Of a stretch of DNA of 64,000 nt, positions 7,887-16,207 are shown in pieces (within the stretch, counting starts at the first letter, position 1; every line of letters starts with the position of its first letter). The stretch is from Chitinophagaceae bacterium. Its GTDB lineage: Bacteria > Bacteroidota > Bacteroidia > Chitinophagales > Chitinophagaceae. The stretch lies in assembly GCA_022843585.1 (NCBI GenBank), contig JALHNJ010000008.1, forward strand, positions 1 through 64,000, written 5' to 3'. Below the pieces are notes generated by a model. The model made no database searches. It saw only the letters and a program-made list of their open reading frames with translations, and was not told the origin of the DNA. The position numbers and the translations under genes were made by a program.

Positions 7887-8456
7887 TTATGGGCGAATAA
7901 TGGTAGCAGTTCCATTGTCCCATTTAATAACTGAAGATGGCGTGGCAACAGCTATATCCGCCTGGCGGTAGCCCACTACATAGTCAACTTGCGTTTTAAT
8001 TTCAAAATCAATATCTGCAAATATTTTAGCAGTTGGCTGACCCGAAATATTAGCAGAAGTGGAAACGATGGGCTTGCGGAATCTTTTAATAAGATGTTTA
8101 CAGAATTGCTCCTGACAAATGCGGATAGCTATGCTTCCATCGCTGCCGGTTAAATTATCGGCCAGGCCAATAGCACCTTCATAGATGACTGTAGTTGGCT
8201 TGGTTGTTTGTTGTAAATAATCAAACACACTTAAATCTGGACTGGCTACATATTGCAACACGTCTCTTTCATCCGCCACTAAAACAATCATTGCTTTTTC
8301 ATCAGGCCGTTGCTTGATGTCGTAAATTTTTTGAACAGCATCTGGATTAGTAGCATCACAACCTATTCCCCATACCGTATCAGTGGGATAAAGAATAACG
8401 CCGCCGTTTTTCAGCACCGTTAAACAGTGTTCAATATCTTTTTCAAAATCTACCAT
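7887..8456 (-). CDS. tsaC: L-threonylcarbamoyladenylate synthase (YrdC/Sua5 family)
   Basis: A 189-residue single-domain YrdC-type protein that makes threonylcarbamoyl-AMP from threonine, bicarbonate and ATP for the t6A37 tRNA modification. The motifs VILYPTDTVWGIGCDATN (about 20-37), KQRPDEKAMIVLV (about 48-60) and PIVSTSANISGQPT are typical. It has the short TsaC/YwlC-like length and lacks the Sua5 C-terminal domain. The start codon overlaps the end of the upstream glycosyltransferase gene by 7 bp, so the two are probably cotranscribed. Confidence 0.93.
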   Translation of the reverse strand: MVDFEKDIEHCLTVLKNGGVILYPTDTVWGIGCDATNPDAVQKIYDIKQRPDEKAMIVLVADERDVLQYVASPDLSVFDYLQQTTKPTTVIYEGAIGLADNLTGSDGSIAIRICQEQFCKHLIKRFRKPIVSTSANISGQPTAKIFADIDFEIKTQVDYVVGYRQADIAVATPSSVIKWDNGTATIIRP

Positions 8457-9601
8457 AGCGATTTATAAACATCCATTACAGATGCCGCACATTTTTGTTG
8501 TGAAAAATTTTGTGCATGTTGCCAGCCTTTATCAATTAAGCCGGCAGCAAATGCTTTGTCGAAATAAATTTTCTTCATCCCTGCTGCTATTTCTTCTGCA
8601 CTCACCGGGTTTACATAATAAGCTCCGTCACCACCAGCTTCCGGTAAGCAAGATACATTAGAAGTGATAACCGGCACTTTGCTCCACAATGCCTCTAATA
8701 CCGGAATACCAAAGCCTTCAAAGAAGGAAGGATATATCATAGCAATGGCCGACTGATAAATAGCGGGAAAATCAACCGCTGATTGAAATGATTTTGATGA
8801 TTTCGCTGACGGGCTTTCAGAAAGGAAAATAATTCTTTCTTCTAAACTATTTTGTTTGATAAAATCTTTTACCTGTTGTTTGTACTTTCTACCATCGCCA
8901 ATAACTACCAAAGGGATGTTTAACTCATTTCGCAATAAAAAAACTGCCTTGCAGATATTCAACAAATTCTTCCTTTCAATAATAGAACCGACAGATAAAA
9001 AATATTCATCAGGTAAGCCGTATTGTTTTTTTACTCGTTGCTTTTCTTCGCTGCTCACTTCTTTTCCAAATGATGGGTTACAGCTTTGATAACAAACAGT
9101 AATTTTTTCTTCGGGTGTTTTATAAAATTCAATAATATCTTTTTTCGTTTGCTCACTAATGGCAATTACTTTACCTGCATTTGCACAGGCATGGCGGAAT
9201 TTCTTATTATAAATTTTTACATCAATGGCATTGTATTGTTCAGGGTATCGTTCATGTATCAGATCATGAATAGTAACGACTGATCTTATTCCTGTGTCTT
9301 GTATGCCCATTGGTATTTCATGACTGAGGCCGTGGTATAGATCGATCTTCAATCGTCTTAAATCTTTTTTTACCCAACTGCTCCGCCAGGCTGAGCTAAA
9401 TGCTTTATTTATTAATCCCTGCGGTAATACTTCATGAAAATTATTTCCTTTTATGTCAAATAAACTTGATTGCTTTGGATTGAATAAATAATATTGATGC
9501 TCCGGGTAATATTCTGCCAACGATTGTAGCAAGGTTCGGCTGTAATGACCCAACCCTGTGTCGTTGTGATATGCTCTTTTTGCATCAAACCCGATGTTCA
9601 T
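8450..9601 (-). CDS. Glycosyltransferase family 4 protein
   Basis: A 383-residue GT-B-fold retaining glycosyltransferase. The C-terminal half has the donor-site segment FFEGFGIPVLEALWSKVPVI, with the EX7E pattern, and CLPEAGGDGAYYVNP. The N-terminus NIGFDAKRAYHNDTGLGHYS is the acceptor-side loop. The start is set at the ATG at 9599-9601 because the longer frame begins at a GTG inside an octamer repeat and upstream of the -7 promoter box. It probably adds a sugar to a cell-surface glycan; the acceptor and sugar are unknown. It overlaps tsaC by 7 bp. Confidence 0.92.
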   Translation of the reverse strand: MNIGFDAKRAYHNDTGLGHYSRTLLQSLAEYYPEHQYYLFNPKQSSLFDIKGNNFHEVLPQGLINKAFSSAWRSSWVKKDLRRLKIDLYHGLSHEIPMGIQDTGIRSVVTIHDLIHERYPEQYNAIDVKIYNKKFRHACANAGKVIAISEQTKKDIIEFYKTPEEKITVCYQSCNPSFGKEVSSEEKQRVKKQYGLPDEYFLSVGSIIERKNLLNICKAVFLLRNELNIPLVVIGDGRKYKQQVKDFIKQNSLEERIIFLSESPSAKSSKSFQSAVDFPAIYQSAIAMIYPSFFEGFGIPVLEALWSKVPVITSNVSCLPEAGGDGAYYVNPVSAEEIAAGMKKIYFDKAFAAGLIDKGWQHAQNFSQQKCAASVMDVYKSLW

Positions 9602-9605
9602 TGAG

Positions 9606-9613
9606 CAAAGATA
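9606..9613 (-). promoter_or_regulatory. -7 promoter element of the GT4 gene
   Basis: TATCTTTG on the minus strand, ending 4 nt before the ATG at 9601. If it is used, the mRNA is essentially leaderless. It also argues against the upstream GTG start. Confidence 0.55.
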
Positions 9614-9706
9614 AGTCTGCAAGACCGGAAGACAGAAAGTCTGAAAGACATTCACGATAACTGAAATTGACTTTCGGACTTACAGACTTTGCTGACTTTC
9701 CGACTT
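9613..9706. repeat. Inverted arrays of AAGTCnGn octamers
   Basis: The left arm at 9613-9652 has five tandem 8-mers related to AAGTCTGA. The right arm at 9669-9706 has five GACTT units, the complement of the same octamer, spaced 8, 8, 9 and 8 bp. The two arms can pair imperfectly. The array fills the gap between the divergent GT4 and dapD genes. Confidence 0.7.
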
Positions 9707-9738
9707 AACAGTTATTTTCGCAGCAAATTTTGCAAGCA

Positions 9739-10545
9739 ATGAAAGAATTAATATTGGAATCATGGGCTAATCGGGAATTATTAAAAGACAATAAATACAG
9801 CGATGCGGTAAGAGCCGTGATTGAAGAAGTGGATAAAGGACGATTAAGAGTAGCTTCTCCATCCGATGCGGGTTGGACGGTGAATGAATGGGTGAAGCAA
9901 GCCATTCTTATGTATTTTGGTATTCAGCAAATGCAAACATGGGATGTAGCACCGTTTGAGTTTTACGATAAAATGTTGCTGAAGAAAAACTATAAAGAAC
10001 TTGGTGTAAGGGCTGTACCGCATGCGGTGGCGAGATACGGCGCATACTTAGCAAAGAATGTTGTACTGATGCCTTCTTATGTAAACATTGGTGCATATGT
10101 GGATGAAGGAACTATGGTAGATACCTGGGCTACCGTTGGTAGTTGCGCACAAATAGGAAAAGGCGTACACCTGAGCGGCGGCGTTGGTATTGGTGGTGTG
10201 TTGGAACCATTACAAGCATCACCTGTAATTGTGGAAGATGGATGCTTTATTGGCAGCCGTTGTATTGTAGTAGAAGGTGTGATTGTAGAAAAAGAAGCGG
10301 TTTTAGGTGCCAATGTGGTGCTAACCCAATCAACAAAAATTATTGATGTGAGTGGTGCTGAGCCAATAGAAATGAAAGGCCGTGTGCCGGCAAGAAGTGT
10401 GGTGATACCGGGTTCGTACACCAAGAAATTTCCGGCTGGAGAGTTTGGTGTTGGTTGCGCATTAATTATTGGTCAGCGTAAACCAAGTACCGATCTGAAA
10501 ACGAGTTTGAATGATGCGTTGCGGGATTTCAACGTATCAGTATAG
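9739..10545 (+). CDS. dapD: Tetrahydrodipicolinate N-succinyltransferase
   Basis: A 268-residue hexapeptide-repeat transferase that succinylates tetrahydrodipicolinate in the lysine/meso-DAP pathway. The central left-handed beta-helix shows VLMPSYVNIGAYVDEGTMVD, GVHLSGGVGIGGVLEP and GCFIGSRCIVVEGV. The length fits DapD (about 270-275 residues). The start is the ATG at 9739; the longer frame uses a TTG three codons upstream. A near-consensus -7 box TATTTTCG lies at about 9713-9720. The companion gene dapB is at 34320, so both ends of this part of the pathway are in the window. Confidence 0.97.
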   Translation: MKELILESWANRELLKDNKYSDAVRAVIEEVDKGRLRVASPSDAGWTVNEWVKQAILMYFGIQQMQTWDVAPFEFYDKMLLKKNYKELGVRAVPHAVARYGAYLAKNVVLMPSYVNIGAYVDEGTMVDTWATVGSCAQIGKGVHLSGGVGIGGVLEPLQASPVIVEDGCFIGSRCIVVEGVIVEKEAVLGANVVLTQSTKIIDVSGAEPIEMKGRVPARSVVIPGSYTKKFPAGEFGVGCALIIGQRKPSTDLKTSLNDALRDFNVSV

Positions 10546-10550
10546 AGACT

Positions 10551-10558
10551 TATATTTG
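10551..10558 (+). promoter_or_regulatory. -7 promoter element of tRNA-Leu
   Basis: TATATTTG matches TAnnTTTG and ends 12 bp before the tRNA 5' end. A weak TTTC replaces TTTG near the -33 position (10527-10530). Confidence 0.6.
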
Positions 10559-10570
10559 CAATCCACTAAA

Positions 10571-10654
10571 GCCCAGGTGGCGAAATTGGTAGACGCACTG
10601 CCTTCAGGTGGCAGCGTTCGAAAGGATGTGCTGGTTCGAATCCAGTCCTGGGCA
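10571..10654 (+). tRNA. tRNA-Leu, anticodon CAG
   Basis: An 84-nt class II tRNA. The acceptor stem GCCCAGG (10571-10577) pairs with CCTGGGC (10647-10653), with discriminator A at 10654. The anticodon stem CTGCC/GGCAG encloses the loop TTCAGGT, with anticodon CAG at 10605-10607 reading CUG. The T-arm GGTTCGAATCC is present, and the long variable arm fits leucine. The 3' CCA is not encoded, so the cca product is needed. A terminator follows directly. Confidence 0.97.
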
Positions 10655-10659
10655 CAAAA

Positions 10660-10686
10660 AACCCTTGTCAAACGACAAGGGTTTTT
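10660..10686. terminator. Bidirectional terminator after tRNA-Leu
   Basis: ACCCTTGTC and GACAAGGGT arms with a 4-nt loop, flanked by A-rich and T-rich tracts. It can serve the tRNA on the plus strand and the DUF885 gene on the minus strand. Confidence 0.88.
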
Positions 10687-10700
10687 GCTTTTCAAATTCT

Positions 10701-12488
10701 TTACTTATTATAAAACTGCCAGCTCGGTTTATAATCTCTTCCAATGTTTTGATTGGTCAAAATTGCTCGTAGCATTTCAATTGGCATACTGTTCTCATGT
10801 AAGATAGCATCATGAAATTGTTTGATCGGCATCTTCTTCGTATCAACCAATTCTCTTTTCAAGGCCATAAATTGTAAGCCCCCTATCTTATAAGCGATCT
10901 GGTATAATGGGCCATAACCACCTGTGAAAGAACGGCGCACCTCTCCTTCCGCATTAGCTCTTTCATGTCCAACCCGGTCAACCAGGAAATCAATACACTG
11001 CTGCGGTGTCCATTTTCCTAAATGATAATTCAGCGAGAAAATGATCCTGGCGCAACGGTGCATTCTCCAGAACAACATACCTATTCTGTCTTCTGGTGAA
11101 CGGGGAAATTTCATATCCCACAATAATAATTCCCAGTACAAGGCATTGCCTTCGTGCCAGAAAGGAGTGGCGAAATTGCGGTATGTTTTATGTCTGTCCG
11201 TCATAAATCCTTGTAAGTGGTGACCGGCTAACAATTCATGATGCACCGTGGCACGGGAAAAATGCGGGTTGTTTCCACGCATACTCATCAGCTTCTCTTC
11301 ATAGGTCATGGTGTTGGTAGGGTAAGAAATGATCAATGATGTTCCGCCCAAAAAGAAGGGGCTCACTCTTTGTCTTTCTGCCGACATCATATACATACCC
11401 CAAGCTTCTTCTGACAATGGCGGTAATGTTAAGAGGTCATGCTTCTTTAAAAAATCAACGGACTGTTTGTATAGATCATACATGGCTTCGGGTTGTTTTC
11501 CCGGCGGCACATAACTCATTTTTACTTTTTCCTGTGCGGCTTTCCAATTATCGCCAAAGCCCATTTCACGGGAGGCTTTTAATAGTTCTGCATCGCACCA
11601 TGCAAATTCTTTGTTGGCAATATCTACCAGCTCTTCCGGAGTGTAAGCGATCCACTCAAATTTTAATTGCCGTCTTAACTCTACATCACCAATAGGATTA
11701 CCAATGATGCCGCTACCATCATCTTTTTGTAGCGTATTTACTTTTCCTTTCCTTTTTACAGCTGTTGCAAATACATTCAGAAGGCTATCTGTTTCACTGT
11801 ATGTTTTAGGAACCCACCAGCTAAACATCGGATCGTAACCATTATAGAAATTAAAATAGTCTTTCATTAATCCCTGTAATCCTTTTGCCGCATCCGATGC
11901 CAGGTTGGCTTGCTTTGTTTCAAGACTATCAATACTTTTTAATTTTTTGGTGGCATTAGTAATTTCTTTGTTGATCTCATTTAACTCTTTGGCTGTTTCT
12001 TCACCATTTACAGCAATACCTCTACGGCGTGGCTTTTGCAATTCATATAGCCTATCGGAGAAAGAAAGATGCTTAGCTACCTGGTCGTAGGTTTTTTGTT
12101 CTTCCAAAAGTTGATACTGCTCACTCTCCAGGTTTCTTTTAAACAACACATAATCTACTTTGCCATTGATATTCCATTTTTCAAATGGCGATTTTCTTAA
12201 AATATCAAGGTATTGGTCGATCAACTGCAATAATCGTTTTCTTCGTTCGGGAGAATTATAATTGTTTCCCTGCTGGCGCATGAAGAAATTCTCAGACGAT
12301 GCAGTGCTGTAAAACCGCATGATGCTGGCTTTGTCAGCATCATATTGGATCATGGCATCCGCCATCTCACTTGTTTGCGAGTAAAGATTGTTAGTTTGTT
12401 GTGCAGACAATTGTACTACCGGTATCAAACTAATCAATAAAAAAATAATAAGAGTTTGTTTGGTCCATTTCAATGTTATCATAACCAT
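10701..12488 (-). CDS. Secreted DUF885 family protein (putative metallopeptidase-like)
   Basis: A 595-residue protein with an N-terminal signal peptide ending LSAQQ, so it is exported. The DUF885 family has a conserved HE...GHH motif; here it reads HHELLAGHHLQ at about residues 415-425, with a following conserved FWHEGNALYWE segment. These look like metal-binding and catalytic residues of a zincin-like peptidase, but activity of the family is poorly defined. Translation may start at Met1 or Met3. It is a single gene with the shared terminator at its 3' end. Confidence 0.88.
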   Translation of the reverse strand: MVMITLKWTKQTLIIFLLISLIPVVQLSAQQTNNLYSQTSEMADAMIQYDADKASIMRFYSTASSENFFMRQQGNNYNSPERRKRLLQLIDQYLDILRKSPFEKWNINGKVDYVLFKRNLESEQYQLLEEQKTYDQVAKHLSFSDRLYELQKPRRRGIAVNGEETAKELNEINKEITNATKKLKSIDSLETKQANLASDAAKGLQGLMKDYFNFYNGYDPMFSWWVPKTYSETDSLLNVFATAVKRKGKVNTLQKDDGSGIIGNPIGDVELRRQLKFEWIAYTPEELVDIANKEFAWCDAELLKASREMGFGDNWKAAQEKVKMSYVPPGKQPEAMYDLYKQSVDFLKKHDLLTLPPLSEEAWGMYMMSAERQRVSPFFLGGTSLIISYPTNTMTYEEKLMSMRGNNPHFSRATVHHELLAGHHLQGFMTDRHKTYRNFATPFWHEGNALYWELLLWDMKFPRSPEDRIGMLFWRMHRCARIIFSLNYHLGKWTPQQCIDFLVDRVGHERANAEGEVRRSFTGGYGPLYQIAYKIGGLQFMALKRELVDTKKMPIKQFHDAILHENSMPIEMLRAILTNQNIGRDYKPSWQFYNK

Positions 12489-12637
12489 TTTTTTATTTGC
12501 TGGTGAAAATATAGAAGGTTTATAAAAGAGATATGCTTGGTTATAAACATATCAAGTTTTAATAATCCATAATGATGAATTGTGGTAAAAGGTAAGATAA
12601 GTTTTAGAAACTGTAAGCGATGATGATTAAGAGATTC

Positions 12638-13621
12638 TTAAATGGCAACCATTAAACTACAGCCCCGCAAATCACTACCGTCAATACGGCCAATCACTTC
12701 AAAGGTTCCATCTGTATTCAATTTACCGGCATCATCGGTAGCAATAAAACTACAGGAGTAAATATTTGCTAAATCAATAATATTAATAACCCCGGAACCT
12801 TGTTTTTTTATAAGTAGTGGGTCTTCTTCATCTCTAACCAACACTTTCATCCAGGGAGGGCAATCAAAAATACCGTCGCATTTGGAGTAAGCTTGTGAAA
12901 GTAATTCGGTCATTCCGTATTCAGAATGAATGGGCATATCACCAAAAGCATTTTGCAATAAGCGGTGTACTTCAGGTCTTATCATTTCAACTCTTCTACC
13001 CTTCATACCACCTGTTTCCATGATGGTGGTATTTTTTAATGGCATGGGAAACTGTTCTGCAAAATCCAGCAAAGCATATGTAACACCAATCAACAATACT
13101 TTTTTTCCTGTTTCTTCTAATGACGCCAATACCGTATGTAATTTTTCATGGTCGTACAAATAAAATCCGCTTTCGGAGTGCTGACTTGCTGAAATTAATT
13201 TATCGACCATGTAAACAAGCGACGAACTGCTTCTCTCCAGGTAGGAAGGTAGCAGCCCGATAATACACCAATCCTGAATATCGCCATAAAAAGCAGCAAA
13301 ACCCTTTAGAAAGCTCTCTTCATATAGTAAAATGTCTTTTACAAAATGTTTGCTGTTTATACTTCCGGTGGTACCGCTGCTTTCAAAAACAAAGGCTGGT
13401 TCAAACAAACCGGTGTTTATGGTATGGGATTTAAAAAAACGGATCGGCAGAAAAGGAATTTTTGCCATGGATTGAACCGAAGCCGGGTTTACTTGCAATG
13501 CATCGGTATATGCCTTGTAAACAGGGTTATTTTGATATTGAAAATTGAAAATTTTAAGGGCTGTTGCCTCAAATTCCCCTGGTTTGACCTCAAAAATTTT
13601 ATGATTCCATTGTTCCTGCAT
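12638..13621 (-). CDS. LuxE/PaaK-like acyl-protein synthetase
   Basis: A 327-residue protein resembling LuxE acyl-protein synthetases and the PaaK branch of adenylate-forming enzymes. It has the ATP-binding signature ESSGTTGS (about 80-87) and the conserved YGMTELLSQAY segment (about 240-250), plus a short C-terminal lid with IGRIDGSDLRG. Such enzymes activate a carboxylic acid with ATP. LuxC and LuxD partners are not adjacent, so bioluminescence is not implied; in Bacteroidota such proteins often accompany envelope or pigment genes. The substrate is unknown. Confidence 0.85.
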   Translation of the reverse strand: MQEQWNHKIFEVKPGEFEATALKIFNFQYQNNPVYKAYTDALQVNPASVQSMAKIPFLPIRFFKSHTINTGLFEPAFVFESSGTTGSINSKHFVKDILLYEESFLKGFAAFYGDIQDWCIIGLLPSYLERSSSSLVYMVDKLISASQHSESGFYLYDHEKLHTVLASLEETGKKVLLIGVTYALLDFAEQFPMPLKNTTIMETGGMKGRRVEMIRPEVHRLLQNAFGDMPIHSEYGMTELLSQAYSKCDGIFDCPPWMKVLVRDEEDPLLIKKQGSGVINIIDLANIYSCSFIATDDAGKLNTDGTFEVIGRIDGSDLRGCSLMVAI

Positions 13622-13646
13622 ATTCGTTTTGTGTTGCCTAATAATG

Positions 13647-13654
13647 TAAATTTG
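13647..13654 (+). promoter_or_regulatory. -7 promoter element of the 13675 lipoprotein gene
   Basis: TAAATTTG matches TAnnTTTG, 20 bp before the ATG. A TTTG at 13628-13631 has a rather short 15-bp spacer. Confidence 0.5.
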
Positions 13655-13674
13655 TAATACCTCAAATCGCAGTC

Positions 13675-14124
13675 ATGAAAGTCCGTCAAATAGCAATAGC
13701 AGCCGTAGCCATCATCATAATTGCTTGTAACAAAGATAAGTTTACCACTACTCCGCAGGTAGAAATAAGATCTATTTCTCCTGAAAATGTAAACAGTGGA
13801 AACTTAGTTATTGTTAAAGGTAAATACACAGATAAAGAAGGAAACCTGGATTCTGCTTTGGTTGTTTACAAATGGTATAATGACGCAATTGTTACCCGTA
13901 CAGATACATTCCGTTATTCTTTTGAGGCATTAGGTTTGCCACCTAAAACAATTGAAGCAGATATTGAACTCGTTTTTGAATACAATACTTTCAATACCGA
14001 TTTTGCAAAGCTGGGGGGTGTTATACAAGACACTACAGCCACTCTGGGATTAGTTTTAAAAGATAAAGATTCATTACGCAGCAACTACTCTGAATCTGCT
14101 CGCATAAGGTTATTAAAACCCTGA
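13675..14124 (+). CDS. Small putative lipoprotein
   Basis: A 149-residue protein with a lipoprotein signal (hydrophobic stretch, then IIIIAC at about 13-18, followed by NKDK). The mature part has an Ig-like or PKD-like beta pattern: VEIRSISPENVNSGNLVIVKGKYTDKEGNLDS. No catalytic residues are visible. It is divergent from the LuxE-like gene and lies 8 bp before the UbiA-like gene, so it is probably cotranscribed with it. The function is unknown. Confidence 0.85.
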   Translation: MKVRQIAIAAVAIIIIACNKDKFTTTPQVEIRSISPENVNSGNLVIVKGKYTDKEGNLDSALVVYKWYNDAIVTRTDTFRYSFEALGLPPKTIEADIELVFEYNTFNTDFAKLGGVIQDTTATLGLVLKDKDSLRSNYSESARIRLLKP

Positions 14125-14132
14125 GTTTAGCG

Positions 14133-14972
14133 TTGAAGCAGCTTCAAAGGCTTTTGTCACATTTTGTTTACAGCAACCTGTTTATAGCATGTTGTGCAGT
14201 TGTAATGGTGAACCAAAGTTCAAGACTGCTATTACAACAGCCTCCCAACATCAACCTTCTTTTTTTTGTTTTCTTTTCCACTATTTGCAGCTATAGTTTT
14301 CATTGGTATCTTACCGGGGAGTCTCTACTACCATCGCCCCGAATAGAATGGACAAAGCAATACAGGACTATTATTCTATTACTTTTTTTTATTGGGTTGA
14401 TTGGTGCTGCAATTTTCTTTTTGTTGCTTATTCAATTTTGGTACTTGCTTCTGTTTGCTGCGGTAATTACATTTCTATACTCTGCACCAAAAATTCCGCA
14501 TCCCTGGTTAAGAGCTTTGCGTAAAGTAGCATTGGGCAAAACAATTTTCCTGGCTATAGTGTGGACTTATGTTACAACGATCTTACCTATTGTTATATCA
14601 GTAGAGTCATGGCGAACTGATTTTACTTTTTTTGCGATCAGCCGCTTTTTTCTTGTCTATGCTATCTGTATATTATTTGATTACCGGGATCGGGAAGATG
14701 ATAAGGCCGCCGGTATTCGTAGCCTCATAACTTACCTGGATGCAAAAGGAATTGCGAGACTCTTTGTTTTTTCTCTTTTAGTTTTTGCAGCGGCAACATT
14801 GGCTTTATTATATTTCGGTTATAACCCGCCAACAATTGCCCTTTTGCTTGTTCCCGGAATTATTACTGCGGGTTTATATAAATATGCGACCCGACATTTT
14901 TCGGACATGCTATACTATTTTGCGCTGGATGGATTGATGGCTTTATCGGCGTTACTGATGCTGATACTTTGA
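14133..14972 (+). CDS. UbiA-like integral membrane protein with TTG start
   Basis: A 279-residue protein with 7-8 membrane segments and UbiA prenyltransferase features: the N-terminus YSNLFIACCAV, then YSAPKIPHPWLRALRK (about 116-131) and the second Asp-rich motif DYRDREDD at 183-190. The first Asp-rich motif (NDxxDxxxD), normally in the 45-65 region, is not present; that region reads ICSYSFHWYL. Activity may therefore differ from classical UbiA. The start is TTG at 14133, because the first in-frame ATG (codon 25) would remove most of the first membrane helix that family members keep. It follows the lipoprotein gene by 8 bp. Confidence 0.75.
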   Translation: MKQLQRLLSHFVYSNLFIACCAVVMVNQSSRLLLQQPPNINLLFFVFFSTICSYSFHWYLTGESLLPSPRIEWTKQYRTIILLLFFIGLIGAAIFFLLLIQFWYLLLFAAVITFLYSAPKIPHPWLRALRKVALGKTIFLAIVWTYVTTILPIVISVESWRTDFTFFAISRFFLVYAICILFDYRDREDDKAAGIRSLITYLDAKGIARLFVFSLLVFAAATLALLYFGYNPPTIALLLVPGIITAGLYKYATRHFSDMLYYFALDGLMALSALLMLIL

Positions 14973-14984
14973 CAGGCTGAGTAG

Positions 14985-15050
14985 CGAACAGGACGATGAA
15001 GTGTGCGACGCAACGAAGCCGATAGTAGTACTTAGCTGGTTAGCAAATTG
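14985..15050 (+). repeat. Short interspersed repeat, copy C
   Basis: The core TGCGACGCAAC is at 15004-15014, followed by GATAGTAGTACTTAGCTGGTTAGCAAA. It shares order and spacing with copies A (3230) and B (4686). Confidence 0.6.
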
Positions 15051-15103
15051 TATTATTTTCCTAATTGATTAATAATTATTTTTACAACTCATACTATCTA
15101 ACT

Positions 15104-16207
15104 ATGGCAAAAGCAACAAAAGCAAAGAAGTCAATCATTACAGATAAAGCATTTGAATTTTTTCGTAACTATATTAATAATGCATCGCCAGTAGGGTTTG
15201 AAACCTGGGGGCAAAAGCTATGGTTGGAGTACCTGAAGCCTTATGTGGATACACAATATGTGGATCCTTATGGGACTGCTGTTGGCGTAATTAACCCTGA
15301 TAATAAATTTAAAGTTGTAATAGAAGCACATGCTGATGAAATAAGCTGGTTTGTAAATTATGTAACCGCCGAAGGACTAATTTACTTGAAAAGAAATGGC
15401 GGTGTTGACCATCAAACAGCTCCTGCATCCCGGGTAATTATTCATGGAAAAAAAGGGCAGGTAAAAGCGGTATTTGGTTGGCCTGCTATTCATACAAGAT
15501 TGGGAGCAGATAAAGAAACACAACCTAAAACCGACAACCTCTGGCTGGATTGTGGCGCAAGAAACCGTAAAGAAGTTGAAGCATTGGGAATTCATATTGG
15601 TGCAGTGGTTACATACCAGGATGGTTTTGATGAGTTAGCCAATGGAAATTATATTGGCCGTGCCTTTGATAACCGTGTTGGTGGTTTTATGATTGCAGAA
15701 GTGGCCAGAATGTTGAAAGAGAATAAAAAGAAATTGCCTTACGGATTGTATGTTGTAAATGCAGTACAGGAAGAAATTGGATTAAGAGGTGCAGAAATGA
15801 TTTCCCGTAGAATAAAGCCGGATATTGCTATTGTAACGGATGTTACACACGACACTACCACACCGATGATCAATAAACAGATTGAAGGTGATGTTAGTAC
15901 TGGTAAAGGGCCATCTCTTTCGTATGCACCTGCAGTACACAATAAGTTGCTGGCACTGGTAGAAAAGGTGGCTACTGATAAAAAAATTGCGGTTCAATGG
16001 CGGGCATTGAGCCGTAGTACGGGAACAGACACTGATTCTTTTGCGTATTCAAATGATGGTTGTCCTTCTGTTTTGATCTCTATTCCTTTGCGTTATATGC
16101 ATACCACTGTAGAAATGCTTCATCGGGATGATATTGAGAATACCATTAAACTGATGTATGAAACTTTGTTAACTTTGACACCGAAAACAAATCTTAATTA
16201 CCTGTGA
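15104..16207 (+). CDS. M42 family metallopeptidase (glutamyl aminopeptidase-like)
   Basis: A 367-residue cytoplasmic dinuclear zinc or cobalt aminopeptidase. Visible motifs are EAHADEISWFV (first metal His/Asp), GRAFDNRVGG (bridging Asp), NAVQEEIGLRGAEM (catalytic Glu pair), IVTDVTHDT (metal Asp), and near the end YMHTTVEMLHRDDIE. The length is normal for the family. The start is the ATG at 15104; the longer frame uses TTG at 15065. Its stop overlaps the ATG of the next small gene (ATGA at 16207), so it heads the long cluster, though its role with the glycan genes is not obvious. Confidence 0.93.
   Translation: MAKATKAKKSIITDKAFEFFRNYINNASPVGFETWGQKLWLEYLKPYVDTQYVDPYGTAVGVINPDNKFKVVIEAHADEISWFVNYVTAEGLIYLKRNGGVDHQTAPASRVIIHGKKGQVKAVFGWPAIHTRLGADKETQPKTDNLWLDCGARNRKEVEALGIHIGAVVTYQDGFDELANGNYIGRAFDNRVGGFMIAEVARMLKENKKKLPYGLYVVNAVQEEIGLRGAEMISRRIKPDIAIVTDVTHDTTTPMINKQIEGDVSTGKGPSLSYAPAVHNKLLALVEKVATDKKIAVQWRALSRSTGTDTDSFAYSNDGCPSVLISIPLRYMHTTVEMLHRDDIENTIKLMYETLLTLTPKTNLNYL

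Noticed and set aside
9602-9655. Extra 18 codons before the GT4 gene from a GTG
   Set aside because: The stretch is encoded by the octamer repeat and lies upstream of the -7 box TATCTTTG. The ATG at 9601 begins the conserved N-terminus NIGFDAKR.
9613-9706. CRISPR array
   Set aside because: The units are 8 bp, diverged and without spacers of normal length, and no cas gene is in the window.
10511-10807. Open frame of 98 codons running through the tRNA
   Set aside because: It covers the dapD end, tRNA-Leu and its terminator, so it is a chance frame.
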